DNA from: Acetobacter sp.
GTDB lineage: Bacteria; Pseudomonadota; Alphaproteobacteria; Acetobacterales; Acetobacteraceae
Direction: 5' to 3'
Assembly (NCBI RefSeq): GCF_022483985.1
Contig: NZ_JAKVME010000001.1
Span: 2,170,001-2,234,000 of the forward strand
Length of the DNA: 64,000 bases
Under the pieces are notes generated by a model that did not search any database, had not been told where the DNA came from, and saw only the letters and a program-made list of their open reading frames with translations. The position numbers and the translations under genes are program-made. Below are positions 63,450 to 64,000 of this stretch, one piece after another. Position 1 is the first letter of the stretch, and each line of letters opens with the position of its first letter.

Positions 63450-63740
63450 TTACAGCCGTCCGCGTTGCCGCAATCGTCCGAGCAGCTTTCTTGCGACCAG
63501 CAGCATCACAGGACCGATCCGGCCAAAACGCGCCTCCGCGAGCTGTTTTTCCAGAGCGACCACACGGTTTTCCAGCGCCTGAATATGCTGGTCATCAGCC
63601 TGACGCTTCTCCAGCAACTCCAGTAAACGCCGTTCCAGAAACGCCTGCTCCTCCGCCGGATCAACCGGTGGTGGAACAGCAAGGCACTCTCCGGATTGCC
63701 GCCTGCCTTCGTCCGTCACCGCCGTTTTCTGCTCACACAC
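63450..63740 (-). CDS. Small coiled-coil protein downstream of gmhA
   Basis: A 96-residue protein from the GTG at 63740, or 111 from a TTG at 63785. Residues after the start are polar; a heptad-rich coiled coil follows (EEQAFLERRLLELLEKRQAD, QALENRVVALEKQLAEAR) and a basic C-terminus with LLVARKLLGRLRQRGRL. I do not recognise the family. It overlaps the gmhA stop codon, so it is probably co-translated with gmhA and may be linked to surface polysaccharide assembly (inference). The start is uncertain. Confidence 0.55.
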   Translation of the reverse strand: MCEQKTAVTDEGRRQSGECLAVPPPVDPAEEQAFLERRLLELLEKRQADDQHIQALENRVVALEKQLAEARFGRIGPVMLLVARKLLGRLRQRGRL

Positions 63741-64000
63741 CGACCGGACGGGGACACAGAGCCCGTTCGACCAGTCCGCAGACAATATGCGCGGCGGTAA
63801 TGTGAAGCTGCTGGATCACCGGCGTCCAGTTGGCTGGCACCGCGAGCGTCACGTCACAATGCGCGCCCTGCACACCGGCATGCCCCGTGAAAGCCGCCGT
63901 CACCAGACCGATTTCGCGCGCAGCCTCGAAAGCCCGCAGGATATTGGGAGAACGCCCTGAGGTGGTGATACCGAGAAAGACATCCCCTGCCCGTCCCAGC
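63733..64000 (-). CDS. gmhA: Phosphoheptose isomerase, C-terminal part (5' end outside window)
   Basis: The last 88 residues of a SIS-domain protein: GDVFLGITTSGRSPNILRAF (the sugar-phosphate-binding Ser/Thr-Ser-Gly motif) and AANWTPVIQQ-type helix ending QQLHITAAHIVCGLVERALC. The His in LHITAAH is the metal/catalytic residue of GmhA, which converts sedoheptulose 7-phosphate to heptose 7-phosphate for LPS core synthesis. Other SIS proteins are less likely because of the Gln-Gln-x-His element. The gene starts beyond position 64000. Confidence 0.88.
   Translation of the reverse strand, partial: LGRAGDVFLGITTSGRSPNILRAFEAAREIGLVTAAFTGHAGVQGAHCDVTLAVPANWTPVIQQLHITAAHIVCGLVERALCPRPVGV

Overview
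The window looks like the chromosome of an acetic acid bacterium (Acetobacteraceae, Alphaproteobacteria). Supporting signs are a moderately high GC content broken by sharply AT-rich patches, a PQQ-type soluble sugar dehydrogenase, an AlgE-like outer-membrane barrel, a UbiM-type ubiquinone hydroxylase, an IspDF fusion, an alphaproteobacterial glutamate-cysteine ligase, and a short intergenic palindrome (63345-63365) of a kind I recall as common in this family. Genus and species cannot be fixed from the window alone. No tRNA, rRNA, CRISPR array, intact insertion sequence or prophage was recognised.

Layout. 1-8.4 kb: end of an unidentified gene, a sugar dehydrogenase-like protein, RmuC, DctA, PurU and a large barrel protein. 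8.5-12.5 kb: an MHS-family permease, an AT-rich orphan membrane protein, a nitroreductase and UbiM. 12.6-16 kb: flagellar operon flgF-flgG-flgA-flgH. 16.4-23.3 kb (minus strand): a GT61 glycosyltransferase with a discoidin-like tail, fusA, rpmB and an Atm1-type ABC exporter. 23.5-31.4 kb: Nudix hydrolase, DUF3574 lipoprotein, a low-GC DUF4145 gene, glutathionyl-hydroquinone reductase with an esterase and a LysR regulator, a flavin reductase, and a yceI-cytochrome b561-yceI operon. 31.8-40.8 kb: IspDF, a 5'-nucleotidase family enzyme without signal peptide, glutamate-cysteine ligase, RsmE, UbiA behind a very strong RNA hairpin, an AT-rich patch with a small HTH protein, and an RhlE-type helicase whose DEAD box reads DEGD.

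41-45.9 kb is a biotin locus: a BioC-BioD fusion, a BioH-like esterase and BioF are translationally coupled on the minus strand, and BioA is divergent, with a GNRA-capped hairpin in the space between. Together they cover pimeloyl-ACP methyl-ester formation, ester hydrolysis, KAPA, DAPA and dethiobiotin; bioB is not in the window. 46.3-52 kb holds moaE-moaD, a lipoprotein, pgsA, uvrC and a dipeptidase.

The most unusual region is 53.1-58.7 kb. Two paralogous HisC-like aminotransferases, each with a twin-arginine signal, flank a TonB-dependent receptor with a very AT-rich upstream region. The paralogues keep a constant 4320-base offset and mix nearly identical with clearly diverged stretches, as expected from gene conversion. 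A TonB receptor beside exported PLP enzymes suggests uptake of a compound and its modification in the periplasm; the substrate is unknown. The window ends with a possible PD-(D/E)XK-like orphan, an OmpR-type response regulator, an L,D-transpeptidase-like protein, a cation/proton antiporter, an ABM-domain protein and the end of gmhA.
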